From Clostridiales bacterium (GTDB lineage: Bacteria; Bacillota; Clostridia; Oscillospirales; Oscillospiraceae), in contig SFFV01000027.1 in assembly GCA_004557735.1 (NCBI GenBank), forward strand, positions 1 through 31,397: a DNA stretch of 31,397 bases, in the 5' to 3' direction. Below the pieces are notes generated by a model. That model saw only the letters and a program-made list of their open reading frames with translations. It had not been told where the DNA came from and searched no databases. Positions 13,511 to 21,187 of this stretch are shown here, piece after piece. Position 1 is the first letter of the stretch; the number at the start of each line of letters is the position of its first letter. Both the position numbers and the translations under genes were made by a program.

Positions 13511-14826
13511 GTAATCCCCTTGAGCGCGGAATACGCGCAGTGCTGGGCGGCGCACCGCCTCACATCCGCAACGACACTACCGTGGCCACACTTGCGGCAG
13601 CGGGCTACCCAATCGGCGATAACGTGACGTCGTCCGCTGCGTCGAACGCGATGAAACTCTCCGCCGTCAACCGCTGCATTGAGGTGCTCTCGGACAGCAT
13701 CGGCAAACTGCCAATATACGTGATGGACCGCGAAACTCGCGAACGCGTCGACCACCCGCTTAACGACCTGTTGTCGATCCGGCCGAACGAAGCTCAGACC
13801 CCGACCTCCATGAAAAAAATGGTGGAGGCCAATGTGGACTGCGGCGGCAACGGCTACATCTGGATAGATCGAAACGGCAGCACTCTTCGCCCGCGAGAGC
13901 TTCTCCCCGTGCCGCATGAGCTCGTCACCCCCTGGCTGGATACGGAAGGCCACGTCTGGTACACCGTGATCCATCCGTTTACCGGCGAGCCGATGACCGT
14001 CCACCGGATGGACATGATCCACATCATGGGATACTCCCGCAACGGATGGCAGGGTATCAGCACCCTCCAGCGGGCGAGCGAGACCATAGGCGCGGCGCGG
14101 GCAGCCCAGCAGTATAACCTTAATTACTACATCAACGGCGGTCAGCCGGCCGGCGTGCTGCAAACCTCTACAGACTTGAGCGGCGAGATCACCACGACGA
14201 TCAACGGCGAGACCGTGAAGCTTTCAAAAAAAGAGCTTCTCCGCCGTGAATGGGAGAGGCGCCATTCCGGCCCGTCCAACGCCGCGCGGATCGCAATTCT
14301 GGACTACGGGCTTGAATATAAGCCCATCGCCATCAGCAACCGTGACGCGCAGTTTGTTGAACAAACCGAGCTGAGTGTGCAGGACATCGCGAGGTTCTTC
14401 GGCGTGCCCCTCTACAAGCTCCAGGCTGGTAAGCAGAGTTACAGCTCCAACGAGCAGAACGCCATCGAATACGTCGTCGGCACGCTGCATCCGAAGGTCA
14501 CCGCCTATGAGGAGGAGCTCGTATATAAGCTCCTGCCGCCGAGCGAGGTCAGGCGTTACCGTGTACGCATGAACATGATGGCGGAGCTGCGCGGTGACTA
14601 TGACAGCCGCGGTACGTGGTACCGTGTGATGCGCGAGATCGGCGCATACAGCGTCAACGACATCCGCGCGCTGGAGGATCTCTCTGACGTAGAGGGCGGC
14701 GACGATCGTTATGCATCGCTTAACTATGTACCGCTTGCCGCATGGGAGCGGCTGAGCGAAAACCGAAACCAAGGAGGCGATAACAATAATACTGACACTC
14801 AACGGGACAGTGGTCGCGGACGATGA
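13507..14826 (+). CDS. Portal protein (HK97 family)
   Basis: A 439-residue protein starting at ATG 13507 behind GGAGGTGATGGCAACAC. Recognisable portal features include SAVNRCIEVLSDSIGKLPIY (about residues 51-70), the HPLNDLLSIRPNE segment and IHIMGYSRNGWQGISTLQRA. Later come SVQDIARFFGVPLYKL, a hallmark of HK97-type portals, and YVVGTLHPKVTAYEEEL. It forms the dodecameric DNA channel at the capsid vertex. The end is Asn/Arg-rich and overlaps the beginning of the protease by about 40 bases. Confidence 0.95.
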   Translation: MSNPLERGIRAVLGGAPPHIRNDTTVATLAAAGYPIGDNVTSSAASNAMKLSAVNRCIEVLSDSIGKLPIYVMDRETRERVDHPLNDLLSIRPNEAQTPTSMKKMVEANVDCGGNGYIWIDRNGSTLRPRELLPVPHELVTPWLDTEGHVWYTVIHPFTGEPMTVHRMDMIHIMGYSRNGWQGISTLQRASETIGAARAAQQYNLNYYINGGQPAGVLQTSTDLSGEITTTINGETVKLSKKELLRREWERRHSGPSNAARIAILDYGLEYKPIAISNRDAQFVEQTELSVQDIARFFGVPLYKLQAGKQSYSSNEQNAIEYVVGTLHPKVTAYEEELVYKLLPPSEVRRYRVRMNMMAELRGDYDSRGTWYRVMREIGAYSVNDIRALEDLSDVEGGDDRYASLNYVPLAAWERLSENRNQGGDNNNTDTQRDSGRGR

Positions 14827-15541
14827 TCTGTGGGTCTATGACTGGTTCGGTATCAGTGCATTTTCCCCGCGCATCGTGCGCGAGGCCATAAGGGACAACG
14901 TCGACGATAAACTCGTCGTTGAGGTCAATAGCGGCGGCGGCAGCGTGTTTGCGGGCTTTGAAATCTTCAGCCTGCTGCGCGGTGCGGAGTGCCGCACTGT
15001 GGCCGTCGTGCAGTCGCTCGCGGCGAGCGCGGCAAGCACTATAATTTCCGGATGCGACACGGTGCAGGTATCGCCTGTGGCTCAGATCATGCTGCACCTG
15101 CCCGCCATCGTGACCGAAGGCAACCGCGAGGACCACCGCGACAGCATTAAGCTGCTAGACAGTATCACGGAGTCCATCCTCAACGGCTATGAGAGCAAAT
15201 GCCGCGGGAAGGCGACGCGTGACAAACTCGCGCAGCTGATGCGCGCAGAGACCTGGATACCGGCGCAGGAGGCCGTCGAAATGGGTCTTGCAGACGAAAT
15301 CCTGTACCAGGACGACACAACCGGCATAATCCCCGGCAATATCGTTAACGCCGTCGGAAGCAGCATCCGCGGACTTATCAACGGAGCAACGCAGCCCAGC
15401 GCAGCAGAGCTGCGCGCCCGGTATGACGAGCTCATTGCAAAAGGAGCGACCCCGGCCGCCGGCCACCCCGCACCTCCCCCGATCCCATCCATGCCATGGC
15501 AGGCGAAAGCCCGCCTTGAAATTGAAAAGAACAGATATTAA
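14786..15541 (+). CDS. ClpP-type prohead protease, probable ATA start
   Basis: A 251-residue head maturation protease. The active site reads SLAASAAS (nucleophile Ser81) and MLHLP (His104), in the ClpP-fold order, with VNSGGGSVFAGF (48-59) as the substrate-binding strand. The family normally begins M-K-L-T-L-N-G; here the same segment is ATA ATA CTG ACA CTC AAC GGG. AAGGAGG (14771-14777) is 8 bases before ATA 14786. GTG 14810 is the first ordinary start but would remove the conserved LTLNG. The gene lies inside the end of the portal gene. The protease removes the capsid delta domain during assembly. Confidence 0.85.
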   Translation: MILTLNGTVVADDDLWVYDWFGISAFSPRIVREAIRDNVDDKLVVEVNSGGGSVFAGFEIFSLLRGAECRTVAVVQSLAASAASTIISGCDTVQVSPVAQIMLHLPAIVTEGNREDHRDSIKLLDSITESILNGYESKCRGKATRDKLAQLMRAETWIPAQEAVEMGLADEILYQDDTTGIIPGNIVNAVGSSIRGLINGATQPSAAELRARYDELIAKGATPAAGHPAPPPIPSMPWQAKARLEIEKNRY

Positions 15542-15553
15542 GGAGTGTGAACA

Positions 15554-16795
15554 ATGAATCTTAAGCAGAAACTTATTGATCTCGCGGCAACCAGGACCGC
15601 CGCCCTAGACCGTGCGTCTGCTGCCTATCAGGCAAACGACGAGGCAGCCTATTCCTCCGCAATGGATGAAGTCACGAACATCAACACTGAGGTTGAGCGC
15701 GTCCAGAACCTCCTCCGTGAGCAGGAGCGCCGTGTTATTGAGAACGCGCCGACCGGCGCAGAAGCACGCGACATCGCCGAGGAGCGCGCCAACGCGCTGC
15801 GCAATCATGAGACCGTGCATTTCTCGACAGCGGAAGTGCTCCGCGGGCTCCGCGATGCGACTACCCTCGCCACCGGCACGATCGTCGAGCCGTCCGGTGC
15901 GGGCTCCGAAATCCGCGACCTCATCGGCAACAACCCCAGCTCTATTGTCAATCAGGTCTATGTACAGAATCTGGCCGGCACTGGCGGCTTCAGCGAGCCT
16001 TATGTCATCAGTGAGCTCGACGCAAAAACCGGCAAGGTCACGACCAATGCCGGCAAGGAGCGCACGGCCTCCACGGACCCGACCTTCGGCGTTGCGAAGA
16101 TCAATCCGTATGAAATGAACGTGACGACCTACGTTGACCGCAACATAAGCCGTCTCAGCCCGGCGAACTACTACGCCAAGATCTACAGCATGGCAATGAA
16201 CGCGATGTACCGCAAGCTTGCCGAGCTCATCGTTAACGGCGACGGTCAGTCGACGCCGGACATGTTCGGCATTAAGACCGCGAAGAACGCGGCCGGTGAG
16301 GCGATCTATGCGACCGAGAATGTCAGCGCCATCGACGAGAATCTGCTCGATACGCTGTACTATGCATACGGCAGCGACAGTGAGATCGGCTCGGGCGCTT
16401 GCCTGTATCTCGCCAAGGCCGATCTGAAGGCCATAGGCAAGATACGCAACAGCAACAAGGAGCGCGTATTCAGGGTCATTCCGGATGCAGCCAATCCCAA
16501 CATCGGGCGTATCGAAGACGGCGGAACCAGCGTCCCCTACTGCATCGTATCCGCCCTGACTCCCCTCTCCGGTTCGACCGCATCTTCCTCCGCCGCTATT
16601 CAGACAATGCTCTACGGTGACCCCATGAACTACGAGCTTGGCCTGTTCGGCGATTACTCCATACGCGTCGACGAGAGCATTAAGGGCGTTGAGCGTATGC
16701 TGACGATCCTCGGTGATGCGATGGTCGGCGGCAACATCATCCGTCACAAGGGCTTCGTTGTTGCGACCCTGCCCAAGACCACCGGCGGCGGTTGA
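15554..16795 (+). CDS. Major capsid protein (HK97 fold)
   Basis: A 413-residue protein starting at ATG 15554 behind AAGGAGTGTGAAC. The first ~100 residues are a charged coiled-coil delta domain (ATRTAALDRASAAY, VERVQNLLREQERRVIE), normally removed by the upstream protease. The remainder has the HK97 layout, with a TGTIVEPSGAGSEIRDLIG segment at the N-arm, LAELIVNGDGQSTPDMFGI in the E-loop/P-domain region, and DYSIRVDESIKGVERMLTIL near the end. It forms the icosahedral shell. The order protease-capsid-connector is standard. Confidence 0.95.
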   Translation: MNLKQKLIDLAATRTAALDRASAAYQANDEAAYSSAMDEVTNINTEVERVQNLLREQERRVIENAPTGAEARDIAEERANALRNHETVHFSTAEVLRGLRDATTLATGTIVEPSGAGSEIRDLIGNNPSSIVNQVYVQNLAGTGGFSEPYVISELDAKTGKVTTNAGKERTASTDPTFGVAKINPYEMNVTTYVDRNISRLSPANYYAKIYSMAMNAMYRKLAELIVNGDGQSTPDMFGIKTAKNAAGEAIYATENVSAIDENLLDTLYYAYGSDSEIGSGACLYLAKADLKAIGKIRNSNKERVFRVIPDAANPNIGRIEDGGTSVPYCIVSALTPLSGSTASSSAAIQTMLYGDPMNYELGLFGDYSIRVDESIKGVERMLTILGDAMVGGNIIRHKGFVVATLPKTTGGG

Positions 16796-16797
16796 TA

Positions 16798-17127
16798 ATG
16801 ACGACCATCTGCCCGGAAAGCCTCGCTGCCTGCAAGGCGTATATGCGCGTTGACGGCAGCGAGGAGGACACTCTCATTTCCTCGCTTCTCGCGAGCGCGT
16901 TTGAGTATCTGACAAGCGCCGGCATTTTTCGCACAGCGGACAACTCCGCGCGGTATGACATCGTAGCATACAGCCTGACGTTGTATTACTACGACCACCG
17001 CGACGCTGTCAGCACCGAGACAGAAATGCCGCGCGGCCTGCGCCCAGTTATAAACCAGCTCAAACTTGACGCTACGGCGCAGGCCGTAGCGGACAGCTAT
17101 GAGGAGGGCTCAGATGGAAGATCTTAA
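16798..17127 (+). CDS. Head-tail connector (gp6-like adaptor)
   Basis: A 109-residue protein with ATG 16798 two bases after the capsid stop. It matches the short helical gp6/gp15-type adaptor: CPESLAACKAYMRVDGSEED, then LISSLLASAFEYLTSAGI and YDIVAYSLTLYYYDHRD. These proteins dock under the portal and extend the DNA channel. The ribosome site is weak (GGCGGCGGTTG), suggesting translational coupling with the capsid gene. It overlaps the next gene by 14 bases. Confidence 0.8.
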   Translation: MTTICPESLAACKAYMRVDGSEEDTLISSLLASAFEYLTSAGIFRTADNSARYDIVAYSLTLYYYDHRDAVSTETEMPRGLRPVINQLKLDATAQAVADSYEEGSDGRS

Positions 17128-17464
17128 TGTCGATGCAGGCGCGCTCGACAAGCGCATTGAGATCGTCGAGCGCGTTAAGACCTACGACGCGGCGCGATAT
17201 GAAACCATCAAAGACAAGCTTATCCGCCGGTGCTGGGCACAGTTCACGCGTCAGAGCGGGACGGAGAGCCTACGACAGGGGGCAGACCTGGGTACCATCA
17301 AGGTCCGTTTCCTTATCCGCGCATCCCCGGTGACAATCAGCCGACTGTACCACGTCAAGTACAACGGCGAATACTACGCCATAACCTACGTCAATCACTA
17401 CGGCGACCGCGGCGGGTTCACGGAGATCCTCGCGGAGCTACGTGAGCTTGGAGGTGCGGAATGA
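17114..17464 (+). CDS. Head closure / head-tail adaptor protein
   Basis: A 116-residue protein starting at ATG 17114 behind GAGGAGGGCTCAG. The pattern GALDKRIEIVERV...CWAQFTRQSGTES...VRFLIRASPVTISRLYHVKYNGEYY is the usual head-tail adaptor family (SPP1 gp16-like beta barrel). It closes the filled head and provides the tail docking surface. Gene order (gp6-like, then this, then tail terminator) supports the call. Confidence 0.85.
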   Translation: MEDLNVDAGALDKRIEIVERVKTYDAARYETIKDKLIRRCWAQFTRQSGTESLRQGADLGTIKVRFLIRASPVTISRLYHVKYNGEYYAITYVNHYGDRGGFTEILAELRELGGAE

Positions 17465-17808
17465 GCCTTAACGAGATACTTGTGGCGGCGGTTGAGCCGA
17501 TCGTGCCGACCGTCCGCCCCGACAGGTACCAGCCTGCCCCCGGCGAAGAGCCGAACGAATATTGCACCTATAACCGCACGGAGTTCCCCCGGCTGCATGC
17601 CGGCGGCGCGCCCCGGCGCATGGTCTACCTCTACCAGCTGCATTATTACCTGCCGCTCGGGGTCAACCCCGAAGCGACGCTGACTGCTATAAGCAAAGCG
17701 ATATTCTACGCAGGGTTCACGTACCCCGATACGGTCCCCGCGAGCGATGCGGACGGGCAGCACTGGGTGTTTGAGTTCGAGGGCAAGGAGGCTCTGGGGG
17801 ATGGCTAA
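17461..17808 (+). CDS. Tail completion/terminator-type protein
   Basis: A 115-residue protein starting at ATG 17461 (ATGA overlap; GGAGGTGCGGA upstream). The sequence NEYCTYNRTEFPRLHAGGAP, followed by YLYQLHYYLPLGVNPEATL and IFYAGFTYP, has the layout of tail-terminator proteins that cap the tube and join it to the head. Usually the HK97 gp10-like gene lies before this one; here it follows. Identification is by pattern and position only. Confidence 0.7.
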   Translation: MSLNEILVAAVEPIVPTVRPDRYQPAPGEEPNEYCTYNRTEFPRLHAGGAPRRMVYLYQLHYYLPLGVNPEATLTAISKAIFYAGFTYPDTVPASDADGQHWVFEFEGKEALGDG

Positions 17809-18280
17809 GTTCTCCTCCGACGTCGGTCAGCTCATGCTGGACATGCAGCAGATCGCAGAGATCCCGGAGGACGTGATCGACGAGATGCTTCAGGCCGGCA
17901 GCAAGGTCGGCGTTGAAGCGATGCGCCGGTCGCTGCGCCGGATGGGGCTCGTCAAGACCGGGCAGCTGATGAACAGCATCGTTGCAGTGCGCAAGACCGG
18001 GAAGGACGGGCGCATCTACTATCTGGCCTACCCTAAGGGGAGACGCAAGGCCGAGCCGCACGTGCTCTCGGTCTCAAACGTTAACCGGGTAAATCCGCTG
18101 CACACCTACGCCAAGCCGCCGACCAACAACGACGTCGGCTTTGTGTTCGAGTTCGGAGCCCCAAAGCGCGGCATACAGCCGCGGCAGTGGATGCGCACGG
18201 CTAACGAAGAAAGCGCGGACGACGTAGTCGCCGCGGAGTTCAAAGTTTATGATGATTGGCTCAAATCCAAGGGATTCTGA
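17801..18280 (+). CDS. HK97 gp10-like tail protein
   Basis: A 159-residue basic protein starting at ATG 17801, 9 bases after GGAGG. The family signature is visible as VGVEAMRRSLRRMGLVKTGQ, LMNSIVAV, the KGRRKAEPHVLSVSN basic loop, and NDVGFVFEFGAPKRGIQPRQ followed by WMRTANEES. HK97 gp10 family proteins act in tail assembly at the head-proximal end. It overlaps the preceding gene by 8 bases and lies 17 bases before the major tail protein. Confidence 0.85.
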   Translation: MAKFSSDVGQLMLDMQQIAEIPEDVIDEMLQAGSKVGVEAMRRSLRRMGLVKTGQLMNSIVAVRKTGKDGRIYYLAYPKGRRKAEPHVLSVSNVNRVNPLHTYAKPPTNNDVGFVFEFGAPKRGIQPRQWMRTANEESADDVVAAEFKVYDDWLKSKGF

Positions 18281-18297
18281 GCCGGAAAGGAAAAATT

Positions 18298-18939
18298 ATG
18301 AGCGATGCTCTCAGCAGTAAAAACCTCGTTCCTTTCGGTCTGCGTGACATTCTCTTCGGAGAATACCAGTACAACGACCAGACCGGCGCGATCACCTACG
18401 CAAACCAGACGGTACTCGGCCGCGGCATCACCGCTAACTTTGACCTGAAGTTTGCTGAAGGCCGCCTCTATTCTTCCGGAGCATTGAGCCGCTACAAAAA
18501 GAAGCTTACCGGCGGCACGATCTCTCTGGCGGTCGAGGCGTTGTCGCTGGCCGTTCAGGCAAGCATATTCAAGGCCGACACATCGGAGGTCGACATCGGC
18601 ACCACCGGCAGCGCAAAGAAGATAACCGGCATCGGCTACGGTGAGAACACCCGCGGGCGCTACGTCGGTATAGCTACATACGTCCCGGCCGACGACTCCG
18701 ACGACTCGGACGCTTTTATCTGCATTTTCGTCCGCAAGGCGATGTTCGGTCCGCCGAGCATGGCCTACCAGACCGAGAACGATAGTATCCAGTGGACGAC
18801 CCCGACCACGACTGGTGAATTTATCTCGCCAGACCGCAAGTCCGGCACGACCGCTCCGCTGATGATGGAGATCGCCGAGGTCGACACGGAGACCGACGCT
18901 CTCGCATGGTGCAAAAAGCAGCTCCAGTTTGCGACGTGA
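18298..18939 (+). CDS. Major tail tube protein (phi13 type)
   Basis: A 213-residue protein starting at ATG 18298 behind GGAAAGGAAAAATT. Features fit the phi13-type major tail protein: NLVPFGLRDILFGEYQYND, GKTISL-like GGTISLAVEALSLAVQ, GYGENTRGRYVGIATYVP, and YQTENDSIQWTTPTTTGEF near the end. It polymerises around the tape measure protein to form the flexible tube. Followed by the tail chaperone pair. Confidence 0.9.
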   Translation: MSDALSSKNLVPFGLRDILFGEYQYNDQTGAITYANQTVLGRGITANFDLKFAEGRLYSSGALSRYKKKLTGGTISLAVEALSLAVQASIFKADTSEVDIGTTGSAKKITGIGYGENTRGRYVGIATYVPADDSDDSDAFICIFVRKAMFGPPSMAYQTENDSIQWTTPTTTGEFISPDRKSGTTAPLMMEIAEVDTETDALAWCKKQLQFAT

Positions 18940-18947
18940 GGTGAGTT

Positions 18948-19310
18948 ATGGATATCCGAAATTTAATCATGCCCAAGACGATTGACGGCAAGGTCTACCC
19001 CCTGACTGTCAATTACAACGTCATCGCCGATATACAGGCGGAGCTCGGCGATCTCCGGGAGCTGCTCAAGCCCTCGAATTACCTCAAGGTCGCAGCCGTC
19101 GCGCTGGCGGCAATGCTCAACGAGGCCGCTTATCAGATGAAGCGTCCCGAACGCTTCGACTCCCGCAGCGTCGCGCAGTATTTCCCGCCGATCACGGACA
19201 TGGCAGCAGCGACCACCGAGGCCGTCGAGATCGTCAAGTTCGTGCTGGATGCGATGATCGACCCGGAAGAGGCCGGGGACGCGCCCGAAGGGAGCGCCGA
19301 AAAAAACTGA
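18948..19310 (+). CDS. Tail assembly chaperone, G-type product
   Basis: A 120-residue protein starting at ATG 18948 behind GAGGTGAGTT. It is the short, upstream chaperone product, with VNYNVIADIQAELGDLREL and VAAVALAAMLNEAAYQMKRP, resembling the gpG-type family. It ends GSAEKN at TGA 19308, immediately after the heptamer A AAA AAC. Tail chaperones hold the tape measure protein while the tube forms and are absent from the virion. Confidence 0.8.
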   Translation: MDIRNLIMPKTIDGKVYPLTVNYNVIADIQAELGDLRELLKPSNYLKVAAVALAAMLNEAAYQMKRPERFDSRSVAQYFPPITDMAAATTEAVEIVKFVLDAMIDPEEAGDAPEGSAEKN

Positions 19311-19525
19311 GCTCCGGCGCACTGCCGGAGCCGAAAATTGATTTTGCGCAGGCACTCGCGGTCTGGCTGATGCGGTTCAACGGCACGGAGGAAAGCTTCT
19401 GGCACGGGCTCTGCCCGCGCCGTCTGAACGCTCTGTGCAAGGCGCTGCTGCCGCAGCAGCGCCCCCAGCCGCTCCAGAGCCGCGATAAACCGTCAGCGCG
19501 CGAGTTCTTCCTCGGAGGTGATTAA
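18948..19525 (+). CDS. Tail assembly chaperone, GT product by -1 frameshift
   Basis: A -1 slip on A AAA AAC (19301-19307) continues in the alternative frame from CTG 19307 to TAA 19523-19525, adding 72 residues (total 192). The extension reads ALPEPKIDFAQALAVWLMRF, NGTEESFWHGLCPRRLNALC and SAREFFLGGD, which is the expected T-domain pattern. No ATG with a ribosome site opens that frame, so frameshifting is the only sensible route. The stop is next to the tape measure start (GTG 19526). In lambda the G:GT ratio sets tail assembly. Confidence 0.8.
19301..19331 (+). promoter_or_regulatory. Programmed -1 frameshift signal
   Basis: Slippery A AAA AAC (19301-19307) is followed by TGA 19308-19310. 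A perfect 8-bp hairpin, GCTCCGGC-GCACT-GCCGGAGC (19311-19331), then follows. The 3-base spacer is shorter than usual (5-9), but partial melting of the stem base would allow it. Confidence 0.8.
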
Positions 19526-20323
19526 GTGGCGACACGTAAAGTAAATACCGAGTTCACGGTCACCGGTGAAAAAGAGCTCAGACGGGCAATAACCGAGATC
19601 AACAACGGCGCAAAGGTGCTCAAGTCCGAGATGAATAAGCTCACTGCCGAATATGACGGCAACACCGACAGCGCCGAATTTTTAGCCGAGAAATACGACA
19701 TTCTCGTACGTCAGATACTGACGCAACAGGACAAGGTCGAGGCTCTTAAGCAGGCCGTCGCAGGAGCCGCCGAGGCTTACGGCGAAGCTGACTCCCGGAC
19801 GCAGAACTGGATAATCGAGCTCAATAACGCCAAGGCCGCTCTCGCCAACATATCCGGCGAGCTGGAGCGGACGGATACGGCCATTGAGGACATGAATAAG
19901 GCTTTCGACGGTGTGTCTGGTTCGACCGGTACAGCAACCGAGGACATGACTTCTCTCGGAGACGTGCTCGATACCGTCGCTGACAAACTCGGCATTAAGC
20001 TGCCGGACGGTATCTCTAAGTTTACCGGCAGGCTCGGCAAAATCCCGGCTTCCACTGCCGCAGCTGCCGCCGGCATCGCCGCAGTTGTAGCGATTGTCAT
20101 TAAGCTTGAGAAGAAGCTTATAGACGTCACCAAGGAGACCGCAGCAGCTGCTAAGGAGCTTGAGGCGCTGTCCTTGCAGACTGGCGTCAGCACGACGGAC
20201 TTGCAGGCTTTCCAGTATGCCGAGGATTTTATCGGCGTCAGTTCCGACCAGCTCGCCGATTCCCTTAAGGACTTAACCACAAGGGCAACCTCCGCAGCTC
20301 CTATGACGTATTTCTCGATGTGA
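19526..20323 (+). CDS. Tape measure protein, N-terminal part (frame broken)
   Basis: A 265-residue frame from GTG 19526 behind GGAGGTGATTAA. It holds the usual N-terminus (FTVTGEKELRRAITEINNGA), coiled coil (residues 30-130) and a hydrophobic Ala-rich segment (AAAAAGIAAVVAIVIKLEKK). It reads SADQLADSLKDLT-like sequence and then falls out of frame at about 20275-20284, ending in a nonsense tail and TGA 20321. The continuation is in another frame (GNLRSSYDVFLDVIDGL from 20284). Homologous proteins have additional residues between these two blocks, so a deletion of length not divisible by three is inferred. Confidence 0.8.
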   Translation: MATRKVNTEFTVTGEKELRRAITEINNGAKVLKSEMNKLTAEYDGNTDSAEFLAEKYDILVRQILTQQDKVEALKQAVAGAAEAYGEADSRTQNWIIELNNAKAALANISGELERTDTAIEDMNKAFDGVSGSTGTATEDMTSLGDVLDTVADKLGIKLPDGISKFTGRLGKIPASTAAAAAGIAAVVAIVIKLEKKLIDVTKETAAAAKELEALSLQTGVSTTDLQAFQYAEDFIGVSSDQLADSLKDLTTRATSAAPMTYFSM

Positions 20324-21063
20324 TAGACGGGCTCGGCGAGATGAGCAACCAGGCAGAGCGCGACGCGCTGGCCATGGGGCTCATCAACGAGAGCGCACAG
20401 CAGCTCAATCCGCTTATCGAGCAGGGCTCCGGTTCGCTGAAGAAGTACGCAGCCGAGGCCGAAAACGTCGGCTACATCCTCAGCAATGACCAGCTGAAGG
20501 CACTGACCGCCGTCGACGAAGCACAGAACCGGCTGCTAAAATCCCAGGAGGCCGTCAGCAAGCAGATAAGCGCTGAGTACGCGCCGTATATGTCCGACGC
20601 TCTCAATGAGACACGCGAGCTCATAGAGAAGGTCGGCAAGGCGCTTGTCGACTCCGGTGCAGTAGACGCTTTCGGTTCGATACTGGACAGCGCTGTCTCC
20701 CTGCTTGAGCCGCTGGGCGATCTTGTTTCCGACCTGCTGCCGCCGCTCGGCGTTCTTCTGCAAGGCGTCGCCGGGACTATCGCGTGGATCGCGGACACGA
20801 TCAACCTGATTGTCGGCCTGCTGACGCTCAACGGCGACCGCATCAGCACCGCGCTCGGGCTCAACCCGAACAAGGCGTCGAACATCCAGAAGGCGCTCTA
20901 CGGCGCGGACTATAAGACCGAGAGCTACTACGACTCGACCGGCAACTACTACGACCCGACGACCGGCCAGTGGACAGGCAACTACGGTCGGCGAGAACGG
21001 CCCGGAAACTGTATACCTGCCGCAGGGCACGGTCATCGCCAACGCGCAGGAGACGCGCGCTGA
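20320..21063 (+). CDS. Tape measure protein, middle part (frame broken)
   Basis: This frame (GTG 20320 is only the first start codon; true continuity begins about 20284) encodes the tape measure middle: GLGEMSNQAERDALAMGLIN, QQLNPLIEQGSGSLKKYAAE, then a hydrophobic membrane-like segment (GVLLQGVAGTIAWIADTINL). It ends near DYKTESYYDSTGNYYDPTTG. At about 20987 it goes out of frame a second time. No ribosome site precedes it, so separate translation is unlikely. It is probably a pseudogene segment, unless the frame breaks are sequence errors. Confidence 0.7.
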   Translation: MIDGLGEMSNQAERDALAMGLINESAQQLNPLIEQGSGSLKKYAAEAENVGYILSNDQLKALTAVDEAQNRLLKSQEAVSKQISAEYAPYMSDALNETRELIEKVGKALVDSGAVDAFGSILDSAVSLLEPLGDLVSDLLPPLGVLLQGVAGTIAWIADTINLIVGLLTLNGDRISTALGLNPNKASNIQKALYGADYKTESYYDSTGNYYDPTTGQWTGNYGRRERPGNCIPAAGHGHRQRAGDAR

Positions 21064-21187
21064 CGGCGGCTACGACGCGCCTGTCAACGTCTACATTGAG
21101 GCGCGGACGATTCAGGAGTTCAACGACATTATCGAGATAGTGCGCGACGCCCAGCGTGTCCGCCGGATGAAGGGAGCGCCGAGATGA
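20987..21187 (+). pseudogene. Tape measure protein, C-terminal remnant
   Basis: From 20987 another frame reads VGENGPETVYLPQGTVIANA, QETR and NVYIEARTIQEFNDII, then IVRDAQRVRRMKG, a typical tape-measure C-terminus, ending at TGA 21185-21187. It is the same frame as the N-terminal part but not the middle, so two shifts cancel. The segment has no start or ribosome site of its own. It overlaps the next start (ATGA). Confidence 0.7.

Noticed and set aside
15605..16747. A 380-codon minus-strand frame
   Set aside because: Antisense of the capsid gene, caused by G+C-rich codon bias.
20320..20322. GTG 20320 as a genuine second gene start
   Set aside because: There is no ribosome site, and the sequence continues tape-measure homology upstream in the same frame to about 20284.
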